From NCBI RefSeq assembly GCF_029626235.1, contig NZ_JARUBO010000005.1, positions 3,256,501 through 3,320,500 of the forward strand: 64,000 bases of DNA, read 5' to 3'. Both the position numbers and the translations under genes were made by a program. Source of the DNA: Micromonospora sp. WMMD1120 (GTDB lineage: Bacteria; Actinomycetota; Actinomycetes; Mycobacteriales; Micromonosporaceae). Position 1 is the stretch's first letter; every line of letters starts with the position of its first letter. This document shows positions 27,148-36,137 of the stretch, piece after piece. The notes under the pieces were generated by a model. It was not told the DNA's origin. It was given only the letters and a program-made list of their open reading frames with translations, and searched no databases.

Positions 27148-29843
27148 TGGATCGGACGGTATCCGAGGGTGCTGGCTCGTCGGCCACAGCCGACGCTCGT
27201 ACCGACTGGCCGGTGGCCCTGAGCGCCGCCGTCCTGGTGACCTGTCTCGCCCTGCTGCCCAAGTCCTTCGGGCAGGGTGAGGCGCCGTGGCACGTCGGCA
27301 TCGCGCTACCCGTGTTCGCGCCCTCGACGTGGTTGGCCGCGCTCGTCGCGGCCACCGTCGTGCTGCTGGTTCGGCACCGGCGGCGGCTGCGCTGGGTGGC
27401 CGCCCTGATGTCCGGGGCCGGCGCCCTGGCGCTGTACATCGGCATCGGTAGCGCCATGCGCGGCAGCATCTCCACCCGCGAGTTGGTCGGCGCGGTGCAA
27501 TACCTCTCCGCCCCGGTCGCGTACGTGGTGGGATGTCTGTTCGTCGGGCACCGGTCCGCCCTCGCGGCGCTGCGAGTGACCTCGGTCGTCGTCATCGTCG
27601 CCCAGTTCGGGTGCGCGGCTCTCCAACGGCTCGGCGTGCCACTCAACCCGATGGGCACCGTCGAGGCGGCCCGTCTTCTCGGTGACCGGACCAACGGAAC
27701 ACTGAACCACCCGGTCAACCTCGCGAAGGCCATCGTCCTGGTTCTCGCCCTCTACTACATCACCAACGGTCCGGCTGCCCGCCTCGGCCGGTTCCGCCTT
27801 CCGCCGGTGGTCGGGCGCTACGGAATCCCCGGCGCCGCGCTCGCGACGACCGCTCTGACCGGCAGCCGGACCGGCCTGCTGGCGGTTCTCATGCTGATCG
27901 TGGTCGGCGAGTTGATGCTGCGGCGGTTGGGCACGACCGAGGCCCGCGCGGGGCGCGGGAGTCGACAGACCCTCATCGGGATCATCCTGCTGGGCGTCGC
28001 CGTGCTCGCGGTGGCGCCGGTGTTCATCGTCCGGATGATCGCCGACCCGTCCGGTGGCTCGCGGGGTCAGATCATGTCCAGCGCGCTGCAGTTCATGGCC
28101 AACCGGCCGTGGTGGGGCATCGGCCCCAACAACTACGTGGAGGTCGTCGGTCGGATCGATCCGATCGTGTCGGCAGGGGTGCCGGTGCACAACGGCGTTC
28201 TGCTGGCCGCCGTCGAGTTGGGCGTGCTGGGCGCCGTCATCCTGCTCACACCGGTGTCGGCCCTGGCCGTGCTGAGCGTGTGGAAGGGGGTTTTCTGGCC
28301 GACCCTGATCCCGGCGTTCTGTCTCACCTTCACGGTGGCCTACTTCGGAATCGTGGCCACCACGTACGGCGTCATGGCGGAGTCCATGTTGCCGCTGTGG
28401 TTCCTCGTCGTGGGGGTGGCGACGATGGTGCTGGTGCAGGACCATGAGCGCCCACGACGCGGGGCCGGCGCCCCGGCGTCCGGAGGTAACCCGAGCGCGG
28501 ACGGCCCAGGCGGCATCGCCGGCCGAGGCGAGGACCGGCGCGGTAGCCAGGCCACCGTGGTCGTTCCGGCGCAGGCGGGTTCGTCCCGGCGTGGCACGCT
28601 GGGCGGCGTGCTGGGCGGGGCCTCGGCGCTGGCCGCCTCCCGGATCGTCGGCAGCGGACTGCAGGCCGTCGCGATGGTCCTGTTGGCGCGTTATGTGGAC
28701 CCGCGAGGCTTCGGCGCCTTCGGCGGCTACTTCGGGGCGGTGGCCTTCCTGACCGTCGTCGCGGACGCGGGCGTGTCGACGGCTCTGCTGCGGTGGCGGG
28801 CGCTCGGGCGCGACGCCGCCGTCCGCGCGGGTCTTCGCCTGAACGTCCTCACCACGATCGGCGGACTGGTCGTCGCCGCGGCGTTGGGCTTCGGTCTCAC
28901 CGCCGGCACCATGGCGCCGTGGGTCGCCGTGCTCCTCGCCGCCGGCTGGATGCTGGACAAGAACGTCGAGACGATGTTGTCGCTCGCGATCGCCGACGGC
29001 CGGATGGGGCAGGCGGTCGCCTCGATCCTGGGCCGGAAGGTCATGCAGGTCGCGATCTTCGTGGTCGCCGTCGAGATGGGTGGCGAACCCTTCGCGGCGC
29101 TCGCGTACGGCCTGGTGGTGGCGTCGGTCCTGGCGCTGGTCCACGTTCGTCTGGTGGTCCGGGTCTCCGGGGCGGCGGCCTCCGGCGACGTGTGGCGGGC
29201 GCTGGTGGACGCGCGGGCCTATCTGGTCAGCAACGTGTCCGCCCAGGCCCGGGTGCTGGACGCGACGGTGGTGTCCCTGGTCGTGCCCGGTCTGGGCGCG
29301 GGCCTCTATGCCGCCGCGTCCCGGATCTTCTCACCGTTCGTGTCGATCCCGTCGGCGCTCAGCGCGGTGCTGGTGCCGCACGCCGCGACCGCGCGCGGTG
29401 GCGAGGCCCGGCGACTCTTCTGGCGCACGAACCTGGTCGTGGTGCTCGTCGTCGGCGCGATCAGCGCTGTCGGAATGGCGGCGTCGCCCTGGCTGGCCGA
29501 GCTGTTGTTCGGCGAGACCTACGCGAAGGCCGGCGTCGTCATCGCCGTGCTGCTCGCCGGGGTGCCCTCGTTCTGCGCGAGTTCCCCCTGCGGCGCGGTG
29601 CTCCAGGGCGTGGGGCGGGGGGCGTTGGTCGCGAAGATCGGCGTGGTGAGCGCCGTTGCCCTGCTCGGCACGGTGGCCGCTGGCGCGGCGCTGTTCGGGG
29701 CTGTCGGCGCGGCCGCGGCGGTCTCCCTGAGTTACCTCTTCAAGCACGCGGCGCTGCTCGTCGTGGGTGACGCCGTGTTGCGGAGCGACCGGGCCGTGCC
29801 GGTCGTGCCGAACACGGCCCGGCCCTCGCCGTCGGCGGCGTGA
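27147..29843 (+). CDS. Fused O-antigen-ligase-like polymerase and polysaccharide flippase
   Basis: An 898-residue membrane protein with two transport/assembly modules in one frame. Residues about 20-430 form a Wzy/WaaL-like domain: about 10 helices, a NHPVNLAKA loop near residue 188 and the Wzy_C-type loop RPWWGIGPNNYVEV near 318. Residues about 431-483 are a Gly/Pro/Arg-rich linker. Residues about 485-885 resemble a Wzx/MATE-type flippase: ASRIVGSGLQAVAMVLLARYV at its start, then about 12 helices. Polymerase and flippase are normally separate genes. No stop or overlapping start divides them, although an out-of-frame ATGA at 28444 leaves a frameshift explanation open. Confidence 0.82.
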   Translation: MDRTVSEGAGSSATADARTDWPVALSAAVLVTCLALLPKSFGQGEAPWHVGIALPVFAPSTWLAALVAATVVLLVRHRRRLRWVAALMSGAGALALYIGIGSAMRGSISTRELVGAVQYLSAPVAYVVGCLFVGHRSALAALRVTSVVVIVAQFGCAALQRLGVPLNPMGTVEAARLLGDRTNGTLNHPVNLAKAIVLVLALYYITNGPAARLGRFRLPPVVGRYGIPGAALATTALTGSRTGLLAVLMLIVVGELMLRRLGTTEARAGRGSRQTLIGIILLGVAVLAVAPVFIVRMIADPSGGSRGQIMSSALQFMANRPWWGIGPNNYVEVVGRIDPIVSAGVPVHNGVLLAAVELGVLGAVILLTPVSALAVLSVWKGVFWPTLIPAFCLTFTVAYFGIVATTYGVMAESMLPLWFLVVGVATMVLVQDHERPRRGAGAPASGGNPSADGPGGIAGRGEDRRGSQATVVVPAQAGSSRRGTLGGVLGGASALAASRIVGSGLQAVAMVLLARYVDPRGFGAFGGYFGAVAFLTVVADAGVSTALLRWRALGRDAAVRAGLRLNVLTTIGGLVVAAALGFGLTAGTMAPWVAVLLAAGWMLDKNVETMLSLAIADGRMGQAVASILGRKVMQVAIFVVAVEMGGEPFAALAYGLVVASVLALVHVRLVVRVSGAAASGDVWRALVDARAYLVSNVSAQARVLDATVVSLVVPGLGAGLYAAASRIFSPFVSIPSALSAVLVPHAATARGGEARRLFWRTNLVVVLVVGAISAVGMAASPWLAELLFGETYAKAGVVIAVLLAGVPSFCASSPCGAVLQGVGRGALVAKIGVVSAVALLGTVAAGAALFGAVGAAAAVSLSYLFKHAALLVVGDAVLRSDRAVPVVPNTARPSPSAA

Positions 29844-29873
29844 CCCGACGACCCCCTCAGGATCGAGTCAAGT

Positions 29874-30704
29874 GTGAAAACGATAGCCATCGTTGTGTCC
29901 TACAATTCCGCCGTCGACCTGCCGATGAGCTTGGGCAGCCTGGCTGAGCTGCCGGTCGCCGACGTCGTGGTGGTGGACAACGGGTCCTCCGACGACAGCG
30001 TCGAGGTGGCGAGGCGGTACACCCCACACGTCGTCGAGTCGTCCAATGTGGGCTTCGGTAAGGCCATCAACGCCGCGGTGCGGCAGTTCCCGGACGCCGA
30101 GGCGTACCTCCTGCTGAACCCGGACGCCGCGCTCGCGCCCGACGCGTACGCGGAACTGGCGCGGACGCTGCGCGACGACGCCAGGATAGGCGTGGTCGCC
30201 CCGCAGATGCGCTATGCCGATGGCGAGCCCGGCATCTCCTCGGGGCCGGACGTCAGCCTGGCCAAGGAGTGGCTGGCCGCGTTGCGGGTCGACCATCTGG
30301 TGCCCGACCGGGTGAAGCAGGGGCTCGCCAACTCGCAGCTGCTCCGCAGCCGACTCTCCATGCTGGACTACCTCGACAAGACCGGCTCGGCGGCGGCCAC
30401 TGACGTCGCCTGGGTGTCCGGGTTCTGCATGCTGGTCCGCGGTGACGCGTTCCGCGACATCGACGGATTCGACGACTCCTTCTTCCTCTACTTCGAGGAT
30501 GTCGACTTCTGCAAACGCCTGCGCGCTGCCGATTGGCGCGTCGTGTCGGTCGGCACCGCGTCGGCGACACATCGGGAGAGCACGAGCACCGGCGCGGTTG
30601 GCAAGAACCGCCTGTACCGCTCGGGCCTGGTCACCTACGTCGACAAGTACGGCTCCGCCATGGACAAGTTCTCGGCCCGCGCCCTCAGGAGACTACCGCT
30701 GTGA
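29874..30704 (+). CDS. Family 2 glycosyltransferase (rhamnosyl/galactofuranosyl-type)
   Basis: A 276-residue GT2 enzyme. It shows IAIVVSYNSAVDLP, VVVDNGSSDDS (nucleotide binding), AYLLLNPDAAL (DxD equivalent) and the acceptor-side FFLYFEDVDFCKRLR, typical of rhamnosyl- or galactofuranosyl-transferases such as WbbL. The GTG start at 29874 lies in a small AT-richer patch after the polymerase-flippase gene (30-base gap). Its stop overlaps the next GTG (GTGA). Confidence 0.9.
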   Translation: MKTIAIVVSYNSAVDLPMSLGSLAELPVADVVVVDNGSSDDSVEVARRYTPHVVESSNVGFGKAINAAVRQFPDAEAYLLLNPDAALAPDAYAELARTLRDDARIGVVAPQMRYADGEPGISSGPDVSLAKEWLAALRVDHLVPDRVKQGLANSQLLRSRLSMLDYLDKTGSAAATDVAWVSGFCMLVRGDAFRDIDGFDDSFFLYFEDVDFCKRLRAADWRVVSVGTASATHRESTSTGAVGKNRLYRSGLVTYVDKYGSAMDKFSARALRRLPL

Positions 30705-31861
30705 AGATCCTTTTCGTCGCACCCTGGATTCCCTCCAAGATCCGCCCACGGAGCCTGGCTCTGCTCCACATCCTCGCCCGGGACCACCAGATCCGGTTCC
30801 TCGGCCTCACCAGCTCGGACGAGGAGGTGCGGCAGGCCGCGGAGCTACCCGTCGAGTCCACAGTGCTGGTGCCCCGTAACCGGGTGGCCTCGATGATCCG
30901 CTGCGCCACCGCGCTGCCGACCGGAACCTCCCTACAGCAGGCCTACGCCGACGTGCCCGAGATGTCGGCAGCGCTCGCCAGGGAGCTTCAACAGTGGCGG
31001 CCGGACGTCGTCCACCTCAACGTCTTCCGTACGGCACACCTGGTGGAGCGCTGCGCGCCGGTGCCGGTGATCGTGGACCTCGACGAGTTCCGCAGCGAGT
31101 ACTACAGCCAGCTCGCAGAGACCGCCGGTCCGAAGTGGAAGCTGGTCGGCAAGATCGAGGCACCCCGGATGCAGGCGCGTGAGGACACGCTGGTGTCGCG
31201 TAACGTGCCCCTGATGGTGTCGGCCCCCTTCGCCCCGGGCGAGGAGCGGCCCAACACGTACGTCGTCCGCAGCCCGTACGACCACCCGGACAGCGCCGCG
31301 CCGCGTGCCACGGAGCCGCGGGTGCTGTTCGTGGGTCGGCTCACCTACGAGGCGAACGTCGACGGGCTGCTGTGGTTCCTGAAGAACTGCTGGTCCGAGG
31401 TGACGAAGCGGGTCCCGAAAGCCGTCCTCGACATCGTCGGAACGGAGCCGCCCGCCTCGGTGCAGGCGTTCCGGGGCAGCAACGTCGAGATCCACGCGAA
31501 CGTCCCGGACGTCACCCCCTACTACCCGCGGGCCGCGGCGGCCATCGTCCCGGTCTGGCGCGGCACCGGCGTGCAGATGAAGCTCATCCAGGCGCTGGCG
31601 GCGGGCGTTCCCACGGTGACCACTCCGGAGGTTGCCCGTCGCGCTGATGTGCGGCACGATCACGAGGTCGTGGTGGGTGCGGACGCGCAGGCGTGGGTGA
31701 CCGAGCTGAGCAGCGTGCTCACCGATCAGGCCAGGGGCCAGCGGTTGGCTGCCGCCGGGAAGCGGTGGGCACTGGACTTCCACAGCTCGAACGCCGTGCG
31801 GGAGCAGCTCGCCACGGCGTACGCGGCGGTGTGGCCGGGTGCCGAGCAGTCCCGTCGGTAA
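30701..31861 (+). CDS. Family 4 glycosyltransferase
   Basis: A 386-residue GT-B fold transferase, cytoplasmic or peripheral. The N-terminal domain begins VKILFVAPWIPSKIRPRS. The C-terminal domain starts near RVLFVGRLTYEANVDGL and has PVWRGTGVQMKLIQALAAG, the Glu/Gln-type donor-binding region of GT4. The start GTG 30701 overlaps the previous stop; the frame upstream to 30533 is overlap only. It acts with the two GT2 enzymes to build the repeat unit. Confidence 0.9.
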   Translation: MKILFVAPWIPSKIRPRSLALLHILARDHQIRFLGLTSSDEEVRQAAELPVESTVLVPRNRVASMIRCATALPTGTSLQQAYADVPEMSAALARELQQWRPDVVHLNVFRTAHLVERCAPVPVIVDLDEFRSEYYSQLAETAGPKWKLVGKIEAPRMQAREDTLVSRNVPLMVSAPFAPGEERPNTYVVRSPYDHPDSAAPRATEPRVLFVGRLTYEANVDGLLWFLKNCWSEVTKRVPKAVLDIVGTEPPASVQAFRGSNVEIHANVPDVTPYYPRAAAAIVPVWRGTGVQMKLIQALAAGVPTVTTPEVARRADVRHDHEVVVGADAQAWVTELSSVLTDQARGQRLAAAGKRWALDFHSSNAVREQLATAYAAVWPGAEQSRR

Positions 31862-31927
31862 CCCCCACAACCCGCACCTCGGGTGTTCGTCGCGGACTGT
31901 CGGGCCGCTCTAACGAGTGAGGTAACC

Positions 31928-33238
31928 ATGGAGTCTCACGGTGCCGCCCGGCGTGGCGGGCACGACCGCCTCGTCGTGCTCGACGGTCTGCGCCTGTTCG
32001 CCGCGCTCATGGTCGTCGTCTACCACCTCCTGCACGGCGAGGGCGTGCGCGACGACGCCTGGGGCGCTCCGGCCGGCCAGCTCTTTCCCGGGCTGGCCGG
32101 CGTGGCGGCGTACGGCTGGCTCGGGGTGGAGTTGTTCTTCCTGATCAGCGGCTTCGTCATCTGCATGAGCAGTTGGGGCCGCACGGTGGGGGAGTTCGCC
32201 GTCGCGCGGGTGGTGCGGCTCTATCCCGCGTACTGGTTCGCCGTCGTGGCGACCACCGCGGTGCTCGTGCTGTTCCCGGTCTTCGCCACGCACCGGGACT
32301 GGACCCACGTCCTGGTCAACATGACCATGCTGCAGTCGCTGATGGGCGTACCCGACGTCGAGCAGGCCTACTGGACGCTCTCCGTGGAGCTGCTCTTCTA
32401 CGTGTTGTTCGCGCTGGTGGTGGTGGTCCGCGGGGTCACCGTCCGTCGCGTTGTCGCGTTCTGCGCGCTCTGGACGCTGGCATCGCTGGCCGCGCCGTGG
32501 ATGAACAACTCGATGATCCTCATGCTCCTCGGACGCGGCTACGCGCAGTACTTCATCGCCGGCATCGCCTTCTACCTGATGTACCGGTTCGGAGCGACCG
32601 TTCTGCTCTGGGCCATCGTCGGGTGCTCGTGGATCATCGCGGTGTCCCGCATGTGGTCGGAGATCGAGACGTACGAGACGAGCACGTTCATGCCCGCGGC
32701 GGCCTGCGTCACCGTCTTCTTCGTCCTCATGGCGCTCATCGCGAACCACAAGTCCGACCGCGTCCGGTGGCGGTGGCTGACCACCGCCGGCGCCCTGACC
32801 TATCCGCTGTACCTGCTGCACGCGCAGATCGGCCTGACCGTCATCACCGCGGCCCGGCCGCACCTCCCCGCGTGGGTGTTGCTGGGGGCGACGATCGTCG
32901 GGCTGCTGCTGCTGGCGTACCTCGTGCACCGGCTGGTCGAACGTCCGGCCGCACGCCGGCTGCGCGCCGCCCTCCTCCGCTCGCTCGACAACATGCGCGC
33001 CGCCGACGCCGCGACTGCCGCGCCCGCGCCCGCGACTCCCGCGCCCGCGACTGCCGCGCCCGCGCCCGCGACTCCCGCGTCCGCGCCCACCGTCGCGCCC
33101 ACCGCGCCCGCGCCGCGGGCTGCCGAGCAGCCGCCGTCGCCCGCCACCGACCCGGCCAGCGCCGACACGGTGGTGCTGGACGCCGAAGCGGTACGGCAGT
33201 CGCGGCGGCGCGGCTCCGAGACCCGGACGTTCACCTGA
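31928..33238 (+). CDS. Acyltransferase family 3 membrane protein
   Basis: A 436-residue membrane acyltransferase that probably adds acetyl or another acyl group to the exopolysaccharide. It starts RLVVLDGLRLFAALMVVVYH (conserved Arg and His region), has about 10 helices, and the WLGVELFFLISGFVI loop of the family. After residue 345 comes an unusual low-complexity tail of about 90 residues built of Ala-Pro repeats (APAPATPAPAT pattern). GGTAACC precedes ATG 31928; the frame is open from 31883. It ends the rightward polysaccharide operon. Confidence 0.9.
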   Translation: MESHGAARRGGHDRLVVLDGLRLFAALMVVVYHLLHGEGVRDDAWGAPAGQLFPGLAGVAAYGWLGVELFFLISGFVICMSSWGRTVGEFAVARVVRLYPAYWFAVVATTAVLVLFPVFATHRDWTHVLVNMTMLQSLMGVPDVEQAYWTLSVELLFYVLFALVVVVRGVTVRRVVAFCALWTLASLAAPWMNNSMILMLLGRGYAQYFIAGIAFYLMYRFGATVLLWAIVGCSWIIAVSRMWSEIETYETSTFMPAAACVTVFFVLMALIANHKSDRVRWRWLTTAGALTYPLYLLHAQIGLTVITAARPHLPAWVLLGATIVGLLLLAYLVHRLVERPAARRLRAALLRSLDNMRAADAATAAPAPATPAPATAAPAPATPASAPTVAPTAPAPRAAEQPPSPATDPASADTVVLDAEAVRQSRRRGSETRTFT

Positions 33239-33301
33239 CGGACGTCGGGCGGGAGCGCGACGCTCCCGCCCGAGAGAGACCTGTGCGTGCGTGGCCGCCG
33301 G

Positions 33302-34840
33302 TCAGCGACCGCCGGCGCGGAACACCTCCGCCACCGTACGGAGGACGACCTTGACGTCGAGCCAGAGCGACCAGTTCTCGATGTAGTAGTTGTCGAACCT
33401 CGCCCGGTCGGAGATCGGCGTGTCGCCACGGAGGCCACTGACCTGCGCGAGCCCGGTGAGCCCGACGGGCACCCGGTGGCGCATCGCGTAGTTCGGGTAC
33501 TCCGCGGAGAACTTCTCCACGAAGTGTGGCCGTTCCGGCCGTGGCCCGACGATGCTCATCTCGCCACGCATGATGTTCCAGAGTTGGGGCAGCTCGTCCA
33601 GCGACGTACGGCGCATGAACCGCCCGATCGGCCCGACCCGCGAGTCGTGGGCGATGGACCAGTTGGTCTGCGACTCCTGCTCGTCGACCGGGCGCATCGA
33701 CCTGAACTTGATGACCTTGAACGGCTTGCCGTAGCGGCCGATCCGTTCCTGGTAGAAGAAGATGCCCGGCCCGCCGTCGATGAAGGTCGCTATCGCGCAG
33801 AGCAGCAGCACGGGACTCAACAGGATCAGTGCCACGCTGGCGACGAAGACGTCGGAGGCGCGCTTGATGGCCCAGCGCGGACCGGACAGGGTGGTGTCGC
33901 CGATCTTGGCGATCGGGATGGCGCCGATGTGGTCGGGATATCCCGCCTGGGACCGCGATCCCCACAGGCGCGGCACGACCCAGAGGTCGCAGCGCGCGGT
34001 GTTCGGCTGCAGCAGGGCGGCGATCAGGGTGGACTCCGTGCAGTCCGGGTCGGCGATGACCAGGACGTCGCAGTTCAGCAGCCGGACCAACTGCTCGACG
34101 TTGTCCAGGGTGCCCAGCAACGGAACCGCTCCGGAGTCCTGGCGGGACGGTGCGTCGACGCAGCCAACGAAGCGCAGGCCGTACTGCGGGTAGCGCCGCA
34201 GCAGCCGAGCCAACTCGACACCGATCGGACCGCTTCCGATGATGATGGCGTTGTGCTCGACCCACCGGCGCCGCCGCGCGACGATGGTGAACTTCCGGCT
34301 GAGCGCGCGACCCGCGATCACCAGGACGGCCGAGAGGGCGACCCCGCGCATGAAGCTGGTGACGTACTCCACCGAGGCGTGGCGTTCGGCCGCGATGATG
34401 GCCACCACGGCGGCCGAGGCCAGCAACCGTCCACAGAGGATTGGCAGCTCGTCCAGGATGCTGATGTGGCGGCGGGCCCGGTAGAGCCCGCCCGCCGCGA
34501 AGATCGCCACCGTGAGGACGGCGTGGGCGAGGATGCCCCGCCAGTAGTCGTGGGTCACCAGAAGTGGCGCCAGCAGCGCGATGACGTCGATGGGAGCCGT
34601 CATCATCCACGCCCGCAGGAACCGGGTGCCGGTCGAGGCCCGGGAGCTGGCGTAGGGGAGCACCGCCGTGGTGTCGATGCCGGGAACCGCTGGCGTGGCG
34701 GCCGCCGGATCGGGCCGTTCGACGCGGGGCATCGCGCCGACGGTCGGCGCGTCGCTCGGTGCCTGTTGCCGCGGGGCCACCTGATGCTCTGCGACCCCGC
34801 CGACCGCGTTCGAGTCACTTACCGCCGATTGTCTGGACAT
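33302..34840 (-). CDS. Polyprenyl-phosphate sugar-1-phosphate transferase (WbaP/CpsE type)
   Basis: Likely initiates repeat-unit assembly by transferring a sugar-1-phosphate to undecaprenyl or decaprenyl phosphate. In 512 residues: a disordered N-terminus (1-75), about four helices, a CoA-binding-like Rossmann domain (VEHNAIIIGSGPIGVELARLL near 200) and the C-terminal bacterial sugar transferase domain (about 325-512) with KRASDVFVASVALILLSP, IKFRSMR and RRTSLDELPQLWNIMRGEMS. It is convergent with the acyltransferase gene and follows the LCP gene on the same strand with a 111-base gap. Confidence 0.93.
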   Translation of the reverse strand: MSRQSAVSDSNAVGGVAEHQVAPRQQAPSDAPTVGAMPRVERPDPAAATPAVPGIDTTAVLPYASSRASTGTRFLRAWMMTAPIDVIALLAPLLVTHDYWRGILAHAVLTVAIFAAGGLYRARRHISILDELPILCGRLLASAAVVAIIAAERHASVEYVTSFMRGVALSAVLVIAGRALSRKFTIVARRRRWVEHNAIIIGSGPIGVELARLLRRYPQYGLRFVGCVDAPSRQDSGAVPLLGTLDNVEQLVRLLNCDVLVIADPDCTESTLIAALLQPNTARCDLWVVPRLWGSRSQAGYPDHIGAIPIAKIGDTTLSGPRWAIKRASDVFVASVALILLSPVLLLCAIATFIDGGPGIFFYQERIGRYGKPFKVIKFRSMRPVDEQESQTNWSIAHDSRVGPIGRFMRRTSLDELPQLWNIMRGEMSIVGPRPERPHFVEKFSAEYPNYAMRHRVPVGLTGLAQVSGLRGDTPISDRARFDNYYIENWSLWLDVKVVLRTVAEVFRAGGR

Positions 34841-34951
34841 GCTCGATTCCTCCCCCGTGGCAGCCCTCGGCCGTACCTGTCGAGCCTTGGGCGATCGCAG
34901 GATATGAGGAGCTCAACCGGGCCGCCAGAGCCGGAAGGACGATTAAGCGCC

Positions 34952-36016
34952 CTACTTACCGGCAGCCAGAATCTCCGGCACCGCATCCCGTCGAACCGCG
35001 CCGTAGAACGACTTTGCCTTCTCGGTGTTCGCGAAGACGACGCTCTCGCTGCCGACCTGGCCGGTGCCCTTCGTCGGACTGGTCAGGAAGGTGAGGTTGC
35101 CGCCCCGCAGGTTGCGTAGGTCGGTCGCCATGTCCAGGAGGGACATCTTCTCGTCCACCGACACGGCGCTGGACGACGCCTTGACGAACGAGTTGAGCCG
35201 GCCCGGGTTGGTCAGGATGCCGCCGGACGCCGCCCGGTCCATGATGGCCTTGATGACCTGCTGCTGGTGTCGGATGCGCGCGAAGTCGCCGTCGGCAAAC
35301 TGCTTACGCTGCCGCGAGTAGTCCAACGCGGCTTCCCCGTCCAACCGCTGCATGCCCTGCTTGAAGGTGCGGAACGGCGGGTGGATCGAGGTGAACGACT
35401 TCTCCGAGTCGATGTCGACGCCGCCCAGCGCGTCGATGATCTCCACAAACCCGGCAAAGTCGATGATCATGACATGGTCGATGCGAACGTTCGTGAACTT
35501 CTCCACGGTCTGCACCATCAGGGGCACGCCACCCCAGGCGTAGGCAGCGTTGATCTTGGCATCCCGGCCCCCGTTGCTGCCGTTCTTGGAACGGGGTACC
35601 GGCACCCAGGTGTCCCGCGGGATCGAGACGAGCTGCGCGCTCGACCGGTCCTTGGGGATGTGCGCCAGGATGATGCTATCGGTACGCGAACCGGCCGTGC
35701 CCTCCGGATCGCGCGAGTCGCTGCCCAGGATCAGCATGTTCAGCGCGCCCTTGACCGCCGGCTGCGGGCGGCTCTCCTCGGGTACGTCGACGAATGCGTC
35801 CACCCGCTCGATGTCGGAATTGATCGAGCGGAAGTAGAGCCCTCCCGCGACGAGACCACCACCGCCGAGAAGCGCCAACACCAGAAAGGTGATCAGAACG
35901 ACCTTCTGCCACCGGGGGCGGCGACGTTTCGGCCGCGTCGCCTCGGTCGGCTCTGGTGCTGACTGCTCGTCGACGAACTGGGTGCGGGGTGCGTCGTGCT
36001 CCTGGCCATACTGCAT
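34952..36016 (-). CDS. LytR-CpsA-Psr (LCP) family phosphotransferase
   Basis: A 354-residue membrane-anchored enzyme that attaches lipid-linked glycopolymers to peptidoglycan. One N-terminal helix follows a basic cytoplasmic start (RRPRWQKVVLITFLVLALL). The LCP domain shows MLILGSDSRD, RTDSIILAHIPKD, LVSIPRDTWVPVP and IDHVMIIDFAGFVEIIDALGG, with the expected Arg/Asp residues of the lipid-phosphate site. Beside the polysaccharide genes its likely job is transfer of the finished polymer to the wall. TAGCAT (minus strand, 36023-36028) lies 6 bases before the ATG, so its mRNA is probably leaderless. Confidence 0.93.
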   Translation of the reverse strand: MQYGQEHDAPRTQFVDEQSAPEPTEATRPKRRRPRWQKVVLITFLVLALLGGGGLVAGGLYFRSINSDIERVDAFVDVPEESRPQPAVKGALNMLILGSDSRDPEGTAGSRTDSIILAHIPKDRSSAQLVSIPRDTWVPVPRSKNGSNGGRDAKINAAYAWGGVPLMVQTVEKFTNVRIDHVMIIDFAGFVEIIDALGGVDIDSEKSFTSIHPPFRTFKQGMQRLDGEAALDYSRQRKQFADGDFARIRHQQQVIKAIMDRAASGGILTNPGRLNSFVKASSSAVSVDEKMSLLDMATDLRNLRGGNLTFLTSPTKGTGQVGSESVVFANTEKAKSFYGAVRRDAVPEILAAGK

Positions 36017-36022
36017 GCGGCG

Positions 36023-36028
36023 ATGCTA
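36023..36028 (-). promoter_or_regulatory. -10 box TAGCAT, leaderless LCP gene
   Basis: Minus-strand TAGCAT with a 6-base gap to ATG 36016. The divergent gap 36017-36137 also holds AT-rich TGATATAAGG just before the methyltransferase GTG. Confidence 0.5.
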
Positions 36029-36137
36029 CTGATTTCGCGTTTCCGCCAGGTACCCCCGTCCGGTCCACTCGGCCGCACATCCTTGGCCGAACGGCTTTCC
36101 CCACCGCACGTTTGCCTCGACCTGATATAAGGCAACG

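Noticed and set aside
28444..28752. Separate flippase gene starting at ATG 28444
   Set aside because: This frame soon diverges from flippase sequence and ends after 102 codons; the flippase helices continue in the polymerase frame. It is kept only as a caution about a frameshift.
33000..33130. Possible CRISPR-like short repeats
   Set aside because: The repeats are in-frame Ala-Pro codons inside the acyltransferase, with no unique spacers or cas genes.
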